DNA from: a bacterium M00.F.Ca.ET.205.01.1.1
GTDB lineage: Bacteria > Pseudomonadota > Alphaproteobacteria > Rhizobiales > Rhizobiaceae
Length of the DNA: 64,000 bases
NCBI GenBank assembly: GCA_004791255.1
Contig: SRUQ01000007.1
Location: forward strand, 332,406-396,405
Direction of reading: 5' to 3'
Part shown: piece after piece, positions 43,930 to 52,188 of the stretch
Layout of the letters: every line of letters starts with the position of its first letter
How positions within the stretch are numbered: the stretch's first letter is position 1
Notes under the pieces: model-generated
The model's input: only the letters and a program-made list of their open reading frames with translations
The model's database searches: none
What the model was told of the DNA's origin: nothing
Program-made: the position numbers and the translations under genes

Positions 43930-44970
43930 TCAGCGGGCCATCATCTCATCGAAGGCTTTTTGAGCGGCTTCGCCATTCTTGACCCACCAATCCGCGTTCG
44001 AAAATACGGAGGTACCGGCATTTTCAGGCGCGGTCGCAAGCGTCTTCAGACGGTCCTCGGGAATAAGGCCACCCTCATAGCCAGCAGGATTGACCGGGCC
44101 ATACGCGATGAAGTCAGTTAGCTTCGCCACGCGCGCGGGCTGTGTCATCGCCGCGATGAGCTTCATGGCTGCTTCCTTGTTTGGCGCCCCTTTCGGCACA
44201 CCCAGGCAGTCGGTGCCGATGACCGAACCCTTGAACGTGTAGTCAGCCGCGCCGCCATCCGCTTTCACGGTCTGCGCCCGGCCGTTCCAGGTGACGACCA
44301 GATCCGCTTCGCCGTCTTTCAGCAACTGCGCCGACTGCGCCCCCGAGGTCCACCACACGGCGATATTTGGCTTGATCGCTTCAAGCCGCTTGATAGCTCG
44401 CTCCAGACCTTCCGGCGTGCTGAGCACGGAATAGACGTCCGCCGGCGCCACGCCGTCGGAGAGCAGCGCGATCTCGATCGAGTCCTGCGCGTTGGCGCGC
44501 AGCGCGCGACGGCCCGGGAATTTGGCAACGTCCCAGAACTCGGCCCAGGTCTTGGGTGGATTCTCGCCATAGGTTTTGGTGTTCCACGACATGACGGTGC
44601 CATAGGAATCAAAGGGATAACAGTAGTCGGACTTTGCACCGGCCGGCACGGAGTTGGGATCGACGATCTTGTAGTCAAGCGGCTCCAGCAGCGACTGTGC
44701 CGCCGCCTGCGCGCCCTCCGGTGAGCCCAGGTGAATGACGTCGGTCGTGACCGCACCCGAGGTGACCTGCATCTTCAGAGCGGCTAGGCCGTCGCTTAGG
44801 GTCTCCTCGTGGACATCATAGCCAAGCTCTTTTGCAGCAGGCCCCCACATGGCTTCCTTCATGGCGTTGCCATAGTCGCCACCTGCGGTCGTGATGGTGA
44901 CTGTTTGGGCATGGACGGGCAAGGCAGCCGAAATCGCCAAAGCGGCCAAGGAAATGCGTAGCCAGGACAT
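43930..44970 (-). CDS. Periplasmic substrate-binding protein, PotD-like
   Basis: 346 residues with a Sec signal peptide (MSWLRISLAALAISAALPVHA, cleavage after about residue 21). ITTAGGDYGNAMKEAMWGP and DSYGTVMSWNTKTYGENPPKT followed by WAEFWD are typical of polyamine/opine-type binding proteins. It is the first gene of the operon and lies directly downstream of a perfect 18-bp palindrome. The ligand cannot be read off; polyamines, opines or a purine derivative fit the family and the phosphorylase neighbour. Confidence 0.88.
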   Translation of the reverse strand: MSWLRISLAALAISAALPVHAQTVTITTAGGDYGNAMKEAMWGPAAKELGYDVHEETLSDGLAALKMQVTSGAVTTDVIHLGSPEGAQAAAQSLLEPLDYKIVDPNSVPAGAKSDYCYPFDSYGTVMSWNTKTYGENPPKTWAEFWDVAKFPGRRALRANAQDSIEIALLSDGVAPADVYSVLSTPEGLERAIKRLEAIKPNIAVWWTSGAQSAQLLKDGEADLVVTWNGRAQTVKADGGAADYTFKGSVIGTDCLGVPKGAPNKEAAMKLIAAMTQPARVAKLTDFIAYGPVNPAGYEGGLIPEDRLKTLATAPENAGTSVFSNADWWVKNGEAAQKAFDEMMAR

Positions 44971-45024
44971 AGGTTCTCCTCCCTAGGATTCGTCAAAAAT
45001 CTGCTCAAATGAGCTATTTTTTGT

Positions 45025-45042
45025 AATCGTAACGTTACGATT
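45025..45042. promoter_or_regulatory. Candidate LacI-family operator
   Basis: AATCGTAACGTTACGATT is a perfect 18-bp palindrome with a central CG, the usual form of LacI/GalR-family operators. It lies 55 bp upstream of the binding-protein gene and 125 bp upstream of the divergent lacI-type regulator, in the only intergenic gap they share, so it can control both. Confidence 0.75.
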
Positions 45043-45166
45043 GCATCGAAACTTAGTCGTGTCAAGCTGCTTTAGCGAGCACTTGGATTGACCGTGAGGT
45101 GGAATCCGGTCACGTAATGACGGTCAGCAAATCCAGCCGGCGCTTTCGCAGAGGAGGTCGGGCGAC

Positions 45167-46165
45167 ATGGCCAACCTAAAACAGATTGCGGCGGAACTTT
45201 CCCTTTCGGTGACCACGGTGTCCCGCGCACTGAAGGATGGGCCGGAAGTCCATCCCTCGACCATCGCTCGCGTCAAGGAGGTCGCGAAGCGGGTCGGCTA
45301 TGTGCCAAATCATCATGGCTTCGCGCTCAAAACCGGCCGCACGCTGACGATGACGGCAATATACCCGATGGAGACACAAGACCATCTTTCCGATCTGTTG
45401 AAGCTTCCGTTGATCGAAGGCATGACGCTGGCTGCGCGGCAAGCGGGTTATAGTCTGTCTATATATTCCACCACTCCCGACGACGATCCCGTTGAGAGTG
45501 TGCAGCGGCAGTTGCAGGCGCGCAGTACCGATGGACTGATTATCACGCGCATGGTGTCAAACGATCCGCGCGTCAAGCTGCTGCTGGATCAAGGCATGCC
45601 ATTTGTCGCGTTCGGAAGAACCGACCTGGACGTCGCATATCCTTATGTTGATATCGACAACCAACAGATTGCCTGCGAGGCAACCCGACAGCTGATCGAT
45701 AAGGGCTGTCGACGCATTGCACTGCAACTTCTCGTACCTGGGGATCAAGCGAGTGCGATGCGTCTTTCCGGCTATCAGAATGCGCTGGCGCAGGTCGGAA
45801 TTCCGATAGACCAGTCGCTGATCGGCCATGGCATGTTTACGATGGAATCGAGCGCCGCCTGGTTCGATCATTTGCTGGGGTCGTCAGATCCGCCAACCGG
45901 CTTGGCATGCGCCAACGAACTAGGCCTTCTGGGGGCGTTACACGTTCTTGGCAGAAGAGCTCTTGTGCCTGGGAGGGACGTCCACATCGTGACTCGCGAC
46001 AGCACGCGGCTTGCACGCTTTCTGCCCGTGAAGGTTGGCATACATTCCGTTGATATGGCTGATGTCGGACACAAGCTCATCGAGGCGTTGGAGAGTCGGA
46101 TCGCCAATCCGCTTGGGCCGGTCGCGACAATCCTGATCGAAGGCAGGTTCGAGGCGGCCGAATAG
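45167..46165 (+). CDS. LacI-family transcriptional regulator
   Basis: 332 residues. The N-terminal helix-turn-helix ANLKQIAAELSLSVTTVSRA continues into the hinge-helix region RVKEVAKRVGYVPNHHGFAL, followed by a periplasmic-binding-protein-like effector domain (NDPRVKLLLDQGMPFVAFGR, DIDNQQIACEATRQLIDKGC). A GAGGAGG ribosome site precedes the ATG. Divergent from the PotD-like operon and next to a perfect palindrome, so it very likely represses that operon and itself until an imported ligand binds. Confidence 0.92.
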   Translation: MANLKQIAAELSLSVTTVSRALKDGPEVHPSTIARVKEVAKRVGYVPNHHGFALKTGRTLTMTAIYPMETQDHLSDLLKLPLIEGMTLAARQAGYSLSIYSTTPDDDPVESVQRQLQARSTDGLIITRMVSNDPRVKLLLDQGMPFVAFGRTDLDVAYPYVDIDNQQIACEATRQLIDKGCRRIALQLLVPGDQASAMRLSGYQNALAQVGIPIDQSLIGHGMFTMESSAAWFDHLLGSSDPPTGLACANELGLLGALHVLGRRALVPGRDVHIVTRDSTRLARFLPVKVGIHSVDMADVGHKLIEALESRIANPLGPVATILIEGRFEAAE

Positions 46166-46168
46166 ACT

Positions 46169-46197
46169 AATTCACCATTCCACCGAGACGGTGAATT
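46169..46197. terminator. Hairpin between convergent genes, possible bidirectional terminator
   Basis: AATTCACC and GGTGAATT form an 8-bp perfect stem with a 13-base loop, starting 4 bp after the regulator stop and ending 3 bp before the stop of the convergent GFA gene. There is no clear T-run on either side, so termination strength is uncertain. Confidence 0.4.
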
Positions 46198-46199
46198 CG

Positions 46200-46601
46200 T
46201 CAGGGGTCTTTCGTATAGTCAGGCCCAAAACGTGTCGGCAGACCGTCGGCGAGTTTCACCCAAGGGAGCTTCTCCTCGAAGGCGACATGCAGCGTCGGTG
46301 CAAATTCTTCCGGCTTCTCCATCGCTGCCGCAAAGAAGTGCATGACATTCGACATCTTCTTCGAGCGGAAGGACAGCGGCGTGCCGCAATGATCGCAAAA
46401 TGTTCTTTTCACGCCAGGAGACGAGTTGAACACCTTCGGCGGCTTGCCTAGCCATCGCCATTGGCCATCCAGGACGCCGATATAGGCGGTTATCGGCGCC
46501 GAACATTGCCGCCGGCAACTTTCGCAATGACAGACCACGCAGGCCTGTGCCGGACCATCGACTTCAAAAGCAACGCTGCCGCATAAGCAACGACCACGCA
46601 T
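46200..46601 (-). CDS. GFA-family protein (glutathione-dependent formaldehyde-activating enzyme-like)
   Basis: 133 residues from the ATG at 46601, behind a GGAGGGAG ribosome site; an upstream start at 46652 adds a tail without family character. RCLCGSVAFEV, CVVCHCESCRRQ and the later FCDHCGTPL give the zinc-binding cysteines of the Mss4-like GFA fold. Most GFA proteins have no proven reaction; the name comes from one formaldehyde-related member. Monocistronic. Confidence 0.85.
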   Translation of the reverse strand: MRGRCLCGSVAFEVDGPAQACVVCHCESCRRQCSAPITAYIGVLDGQWRWLGKPPKVFNSSPGVKRTFCDHCGTPLSFRSKKMSNVMHFFAAAMEKPEEFAPTLHVAFEEKLPWVKLADGLPTRFGPDYTKDP

Positions 46602-46738
46602 GCGAGCTCTCCCTCCGTCAACATGGACAGGGTAATGCCGGAGCGCGTGCAAGACGCCAGGAAATACGCCGGACTGGGGCCCAATCCCGACATTCGAGGC
46701 TAGCGATTGTTAGTCCTTATCCGAGGCGCGTCGCGCGA

Positions 46739-47524
46739 TCACTCCGCCGGCGCAGCGCCGACCTGGCCGGCGACTTCCTGGTCGAGTTCGGCGAGGAAAT
46801 CGCTGATGCGCGCGGCGTTGTCGCCGAGATCGAAGCGGCCGTAGCGCGAGGCCGAGCGCATGTCGACGATGACCGTATCGCCGTCGTCGGTGACGCGGAT
46901 CGCCACGTCGGCGGGAAGGCCGAGGACAAAGCCCCTGGCAACGGCGGTAATGGTTACGTCGCTCTGTCCGGCGAGGTCGGGATAGGGTTCGGAAAGATCC
47001 CAGTTGCGGCGATCGAGCACGGTTTCGACGGCATCGACCACGGTCTCGAACGGCAGATCGTAGCTGCGCGCGGTAACAAGCGGATAGCTGTCGGTCTGCA
47101 GCCGCTGCTCGCCGGGCGTCGGCGGCGAGAGCACGTTCATATCCTTGGTGCGGTCGCCGACGTCGAGCACCGGCGGTTCGTCGAAATCGGTCGAGATATC
47201 CCTGAGCGGCGGAAAGGTCGCCGCCCAGTAGGCGGCGACGCCGTAGGGGGCGAGCACCAGCAGTGCCAGCAACACGCCGACGCTGATGTCGCGGCCGCCG
47301 CGATCGCCGAAGTTCCACAGCCTGGAAAAGGCAACGGCGGCAAATATCAGCGCCAGCGCCGCCAGCAGCGCGACGATGCCGAGCACCCAGAGAAACACAG
47401 GCGTCTCGACGAGATCGAAATAGTGGCCAACGAAGACGGTGAGCACGAGCACCGCCGAAAAAGCCGCCGTGCGCCGCGACCATCCGGCGGCCTTGGACGT
47501 TTGCCGTTCGGGAATGCCTGCCAT
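46739..47524 (-). CDS. DUF1499 membrane protein
   Basis: 261 residues. Three N-terminal membrane helices (AAFSAVLVLTVFVGHYF, FLWVLGIVALLAALALIFAA, VLLALLVLAPYGVAAYWAA) are followed from about residue 110 by a soluble DUF1499 domain ending SRYGRFDLGDNAARISDFLA. That last piece, a Ser-Arg-x-Gly-x-x-Asp-hydrophobic run, is the family's best-conserved part. Function unknown. It lies between the GFA gene and the acyl-CoA synthetase, all leftward, with 80-140 bp gaps. Confidence 0.75.
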   Translation of the reverse strand: MAGIPERQTSKAAGWSRRTAAFSAVLVLTVFVGHYFDLVETPVFLWVLGIVALLAALALIFAAVAFSRLWNFGDRGGRDISVGVLLALLVLAPYGVAAYWAATFPPLRDISTDFDEPPVLDVGDRTKDMNVLSPPTPGEQRLQTDSYPLVTARSYDLPFETVVDAVETVLDRRNWDLSEPYPDLAGQSDVTITAVARGFVLGLPADVAIRVTDDGDTVIVDMRSASRYGRFDLGDNAARISDFLAELDQEVAGQVGAAPAE

Positions 47525-47604
47525 TTTTCTCTGCGTTGCCCCAACCCGAACGGAGACTTAGTTTGTTTTTGCGCCGGCTTGAAGCTCAAACACGCAACAT
47601 CCCC

Positions 47605-49233
<1,629 letters not shown>

Positions 49234-49572
49234 CCAAATCCTCCCTCACGCTTTTCGCGTCACGCTTTTGGTTCCCGCGTTACGCTTTTGGTTCCATTGT
49301 GAAGCGAACCGGCGAATTGTCCAGTCATCCGCAGACCCGGCGGGCGAAAGCCAGCTTCAGGCCAACACCGCAAACGGTTGAATCCGGGCGCTTTTTTGAT
49401 TTTCGGATGACTGCTCCTCCTGCCAGCCGAGTGGCGGAAGCTTCAACTCCGTTACATCACTGCAAACTCTGTTGATCGGATTGGCAGCAAAAAGTGCCAC
49501 AATCCGGCCATTGTCGGCGTTAAGTTTCGTTAACGGGCAAAGGGGTGCGATTGGCGACTGAAAGAGGTTCGC
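49234..49572. other. Intergenic region with a three-unit direct repeat
   Basis: A 339-bp divergent gap. At about 49245-49295 three imperfect units of GCGTYACGCTTTTGGTTCC stand in tandem (the first lacks the GGTTCC tail), 12-60 bp upstream of the acyl-CoA synthetase start, where they would be in its leader or promoter. Promoters for both flanking genes must be here. Nothing else recognised. Confidence 0.5.
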
Positions 49573-49926
49573 ATGGACGCGCTCGACGATAAGGCCCTCG
49601 AGAGTACGCTTGCCGAAAGCCTGGCCGACCTGGAGTCGGACACAAAGACCGTTTCCGACGACGAATTTGTCGAGGTTGTCGGCGGCGCGCTCGAAGCCGT
49701 GGGCGGCACGCTGCTGTTCAAGATGTGCGTCCAGAACGAAGGCGAAGGCCAGTATGTCGCGGCCGCCTCCGTCGGCAATGGCGGCAATCGCCAGTTCCTG
49801 TTGCTCACGTTGCCGACCGGCGGCGGCTCGCTCAAGGTCGAGACCGTGTCGAGAAGCAGCAACCCGGTGGCGGGCATTGCAGCCGCTTATGCCGGGCTGA
49901 TGGACGTCTTCAAAGCCGCCGCCTGA
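49573..49926 (+). CDS. Hypothetical protein, conserved-looking, unknown function
   Basis: 117 residues with AGAGG upstream of the ATG. The N-terminal 40 residues are acidic (LDDKALESTLAESLADLESD), the rest alternates strands and ends in an Ala-rich helix (VAGIAAAYAGLMDVFKAAA). There is no signal peptide or membrane segment. Codon use and third-position GC look like those of neighbours, so it is likely real; a reverse-strand open frame across it looks like a shadow. I do not recognise a family. Confidence 0.6.
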   Translation: MDALDDKALESTLAESLADLESDTKTVSDDEFVEVVGGALEAVGGTLLFKMCVQNEGEGQYVAAASVGNGGNRQFLLLTLPTGGGSLKVETVSRSSNPVAGIAAAYAGLMDVFKAAA

Positions 49927-50070
49927 GCTTGGGCTAACAAAACGGGGAAGCACGTACGTGTGTCGCCGTGCCCAGGCGACCGCCTTGGCATATCTCCTTT
50001 GGCGACAAAGACCCTTGCACTCCAGACAGGTTCGCCACACCTATGGGTTCAGGCAAGGAGGAGACCCAGC

Positions 50071-50460
50071 ATGGACAAGATCGCCAACCCGGCACCAGGC
50101 TTCCAGCGCAATCCCGACAAGGTCATCACCATCGAACCCTACAAGGGCACGGTCATTGTTCGCGCCGGCGGCACTGTTATCGCTTCCTCCGCGAACGCCA
50201 AGGTGCTGGCCGAATCCCCCTACCCCGCGGTCTTCTATGTTCCGTTCGCCGACATCGATTTTGACAAGCTGAGCGCCACGGACCGCTCGACCCATTGTCC
50301 CTACAAGGGCGATGCAAGCTATTGGAGCGTGCTGCCTGCCGGCGAAACGGGCAAGGACGCAATGTGGGCCTATCGGCGCCCCTTCGACGAAATGCTGGAG
50401 ATTGGCGACCACGGCGCGTTCTACGCCAGCAAGGTCAGCATCGAAGCGACGCCAGCCTAG
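50071..50460 (+). CDS. DUF427 family protein
   Basis: 129 residues from the ATG at 50071, behind AGGAGGAG; an open frame extends to 49960 but lacks a ribosome site. TVIVRAGGTVIASSANAKVL, FYVPFADIDFD, THCPYKGDASYW and MWAYRRPFDEMLEI are the DUF427 (NTP_transf-like fold, GAF-unrelated) conserved blocks. The biochemical role of the family is unknown. Its 3' end recurs as a decayed copy at 51170-51280. Confidence 0.8.
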   Translation: MDKIANPAPGFQRNPDKVITIEPYKGTVIVRAGGTVIASSANAKVLAESPYPAVFYVPFADIDFDKLSATDRSTHCPYKGDASYWSVLPAGETGKDAMWAYRRPFDEMLEIGDHGAFYASKVSIEATPA

Positions 50461-50473
50461 TCTGGCACGAAAA

Positions 50474-51028
50474 TCACTGGCGCCATGAGGCTCTCAAGTT
50501 CGATATCCAGATCGGGAAGAAGAAATAGATCACCATCTCGCGAACCAAGGCCTTCCACACAAGGGCGTTGGTCGAGTCGGTCGTGTGATAGGCTCCCCAG
50601 GCGCCACGGCCTGTCGCGTGATCGTTGAAACCTCCCGTCAACATTCCGATAATCATATACGCCATCACCAATGTCGCGATGACGGGGTGCGCCTTGACGG
50701 TTTTTGGGTCAGACTTCGACAATAGGCATACATAAAACAGAATGCTGAAGATCGCAAAAATAACCGACCATGTAGAGGTGATCGAAAAAAGGCTGCACTC
50801 CTGGTTTACTGCGCCGTTCCATTGATCGAGATCCGCATAGATGGGCCCATTGCCGGGCCATAACCATCGCAGTGTCGAGAAATCGCGAAATGAACACGTG
50901 TAGCGTATGGGAAGATGAGGAGTTGCAATCCACACTGCTGCCGAAGCGGCAACTAGAACGCAGATTGCAGCCACTATCCTTCGTGGGCTTACAGGCAGTT
51001 TTTGCGCGTGTTGCTCCGTAACGGACAT
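50474..51028 (-). CDS. Hypothetical four-helix membrane protein
   Basis: 184 residues from the ATG at 51028 with AAAAGAG upstream; longer starts up to 51328 run through the DUF427 relic and are not credible. Helices are visible at IVAAICVLVAASAAVWIA, STWSVIFAIFSILFYVCLL, VIATLVMAYMIIGMLTGG and LVREMVIYFFFPIWISNL. A periplasmic loop with two Cys (YTCSFRDFSTLRWLWPG, QECSLF) lies between the first two. Lower GC than neighbours. No family recognised. Confidence 0.6.
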   Translation of the reverse strand: MSVTEQHAQKLPVSPRRIVAAICVLVAASAAVWIATPHLPIRYTCSFRDFSTLRWLWPGNGPIYADLDQWNGAVNQECSLFSITSTWSVIFAIFSILFYVCLLSKSDPKTVKAHPVIATLVMAYMIIGMLTGGFNDHATGRGAWGAYHTTDSTNALVWKALVREMVIYFFFPIWISNLRASWRQ

Positions 51029-51169
51029 GTCGTGCTCTTTTAGGCGGCATGGATGGCGCGTGGGCAGACTGTAAGTAATTTCCGTTGTTCCACTGAGCAA
51101 TAGCCCTCTCAAAGGTTTTATCGCGGGCCGTCCATGTCGCTCGAAACCATTGCACTTTCGGCGGGCGGC

Positions 51170-51280
51170 GTATTGCGTGGCCCGCGGCACTGTCATCGCG
51201 TCCTCGACGAAATGCTGGAGATCGCCGACCAAGGCGCGTTCTACGCAAGCAAGGTCAGCATCGAAGCGACGCCGGCTTAG
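51170..51280 (+). pseudogene. Decayed, internally deleted copy of the DUF427 gene
   Basis: GCGGCACTGTCATCGCGTCC near 51184 matches GGCGGCACTGTTATCGCTTC of the intact gene at 50167. It then jumps to GACGAAATGCTGGAGATCGC and continues to a TAG at 51278, matching 50383-50460 at about 71 of 78 positions by eye. About 170 bp of the middle and the 5' part are gone. This marks a former tandem duplication, now separated from the parent by the membrane-protein gene. Confidence 0.75.
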
Positions 51281-51290
51281 ACGCCACCCC

Positions 51291-52031
51291 TCAGTCGGTG
51301 GTGCCGTGATTGCCGACCCCGTCGGCATCGTCGAGCCGCACGAAGGTCAAGCCCTTGGCCTTGAGCGCCAGCAGGCCCTCCACCACGCCCTCGCCGGCGG
51401 CGTGCGTCGGCTGATTGATGTGGGCGATGATGACGTCACCGTCCTTCGCCGCCGCGATGCGTTTGGTGGTCTCCTTGGCGCCCAGCAGCGAACCGCCGTC
51501 GCCGTTGATCGAAAAGCCGGCGATCTTGAAACCGAGCTTGCGGATCATGGCGATCGCCGACGGGCTATACTCGGCGGTTGCGCCGCGAAACCACTTTGGC
51601 GCCGGCTCGCCGGTCGTGGCCAGGGCTGCGGCGCCCGCCTCGACCTCGGCCAGCACGGCCTCCGGGCTGCCGGCGCTGCGGATGCCATAAATCTTCTGCG
51701 GCGTATCGACAGCCGGGATATGGCGGCCGCCGTGATTTTCCAGTTCGAACAGATCCGGATGCGCCCGCATGATTTCGACGGCGGCGGCGTTGCGCTTCAG
51801 CCAGATACCGGTGACGAAGATGGTGGCGGGGATCTTGTTGGCCACCAGCGCCGAGAGGATGCGGTTGTCGGTCTGTCCGCCGCAGGCATCGAGGGTCAGC
51901 GCTACCCGACCGCCTCCGCTGGCATCGGCCTTGATGTGCATCGTCGGTTCGACAAGCGTCGCCGCAGTGCCGTGGGATATCATCCACAACGACATGGCGA
52001 CCATGCAGAGCTGTTTTTGCAACAAGCGCAT
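51291..52031 (-). CDS. Secreted polysaccharide deacetylase (NodB-homology domain)
   Basis: 246 residues from the ATG at 52031, with a signal peptide (MRLLQKQLCMVAMSLWMISH, cleaved near residue 23). VALTLDACGGQTDNRIL is the NodB motif 1 with the catalytic/metal Asp, ENHGGRHI gives the H-x3-H metal site, and IAHINQP is the closing motif. Such enzymes remove N- or O-acetyl groups from glycans in the periplasm. It is downstream of and separate from ppdK, so not obviously part of the polysaccharide locus. Confidence 0.85.
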   Translation of the reverse strand: MRLLQKQLCMVAMSLWMISHGTAATLVEPTMHIKADASGGGRVALTLDACGGQTDNRILSALVANKIPATIFVTGIWLKRNAAAVEIMRAHPDLFELENHGGRHIPAVDTPQKIYGIRSAGSPEAVLAEVEAGAAALATTGEPAPKWFRGATAEYSPSAIAMIRKLGFKIAGFSINGDGGSLLGAKETTKRIAAAKDGDVIIAHINQPTHAAGEGVVEGLLALKAKGLTFVRLDDADGVGNHGTTD

Positions 52032-52188
52032 CAAACCGAATTCCTGACCGGGCAATTTCAAGCGGGCATCCCAAGACCCGCATCAAGGCGGAAATCGGGA
52101 TGATGCATAGCAGAAATGCACCCGTCGCGACAATTTGACCGGCAGCCATGGCGAACGACAATCGATCGCCAAGGCTCGGGAAAAATGC

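Noticed and set aside
49357..50040. 227-codon reverse frame over the 117-residue hypothetical gene
   Set aside because: No ribosome site and runs through non-coding sequence at both ends; the + strand gene has a good Shine-Dalgarno and natural composition.
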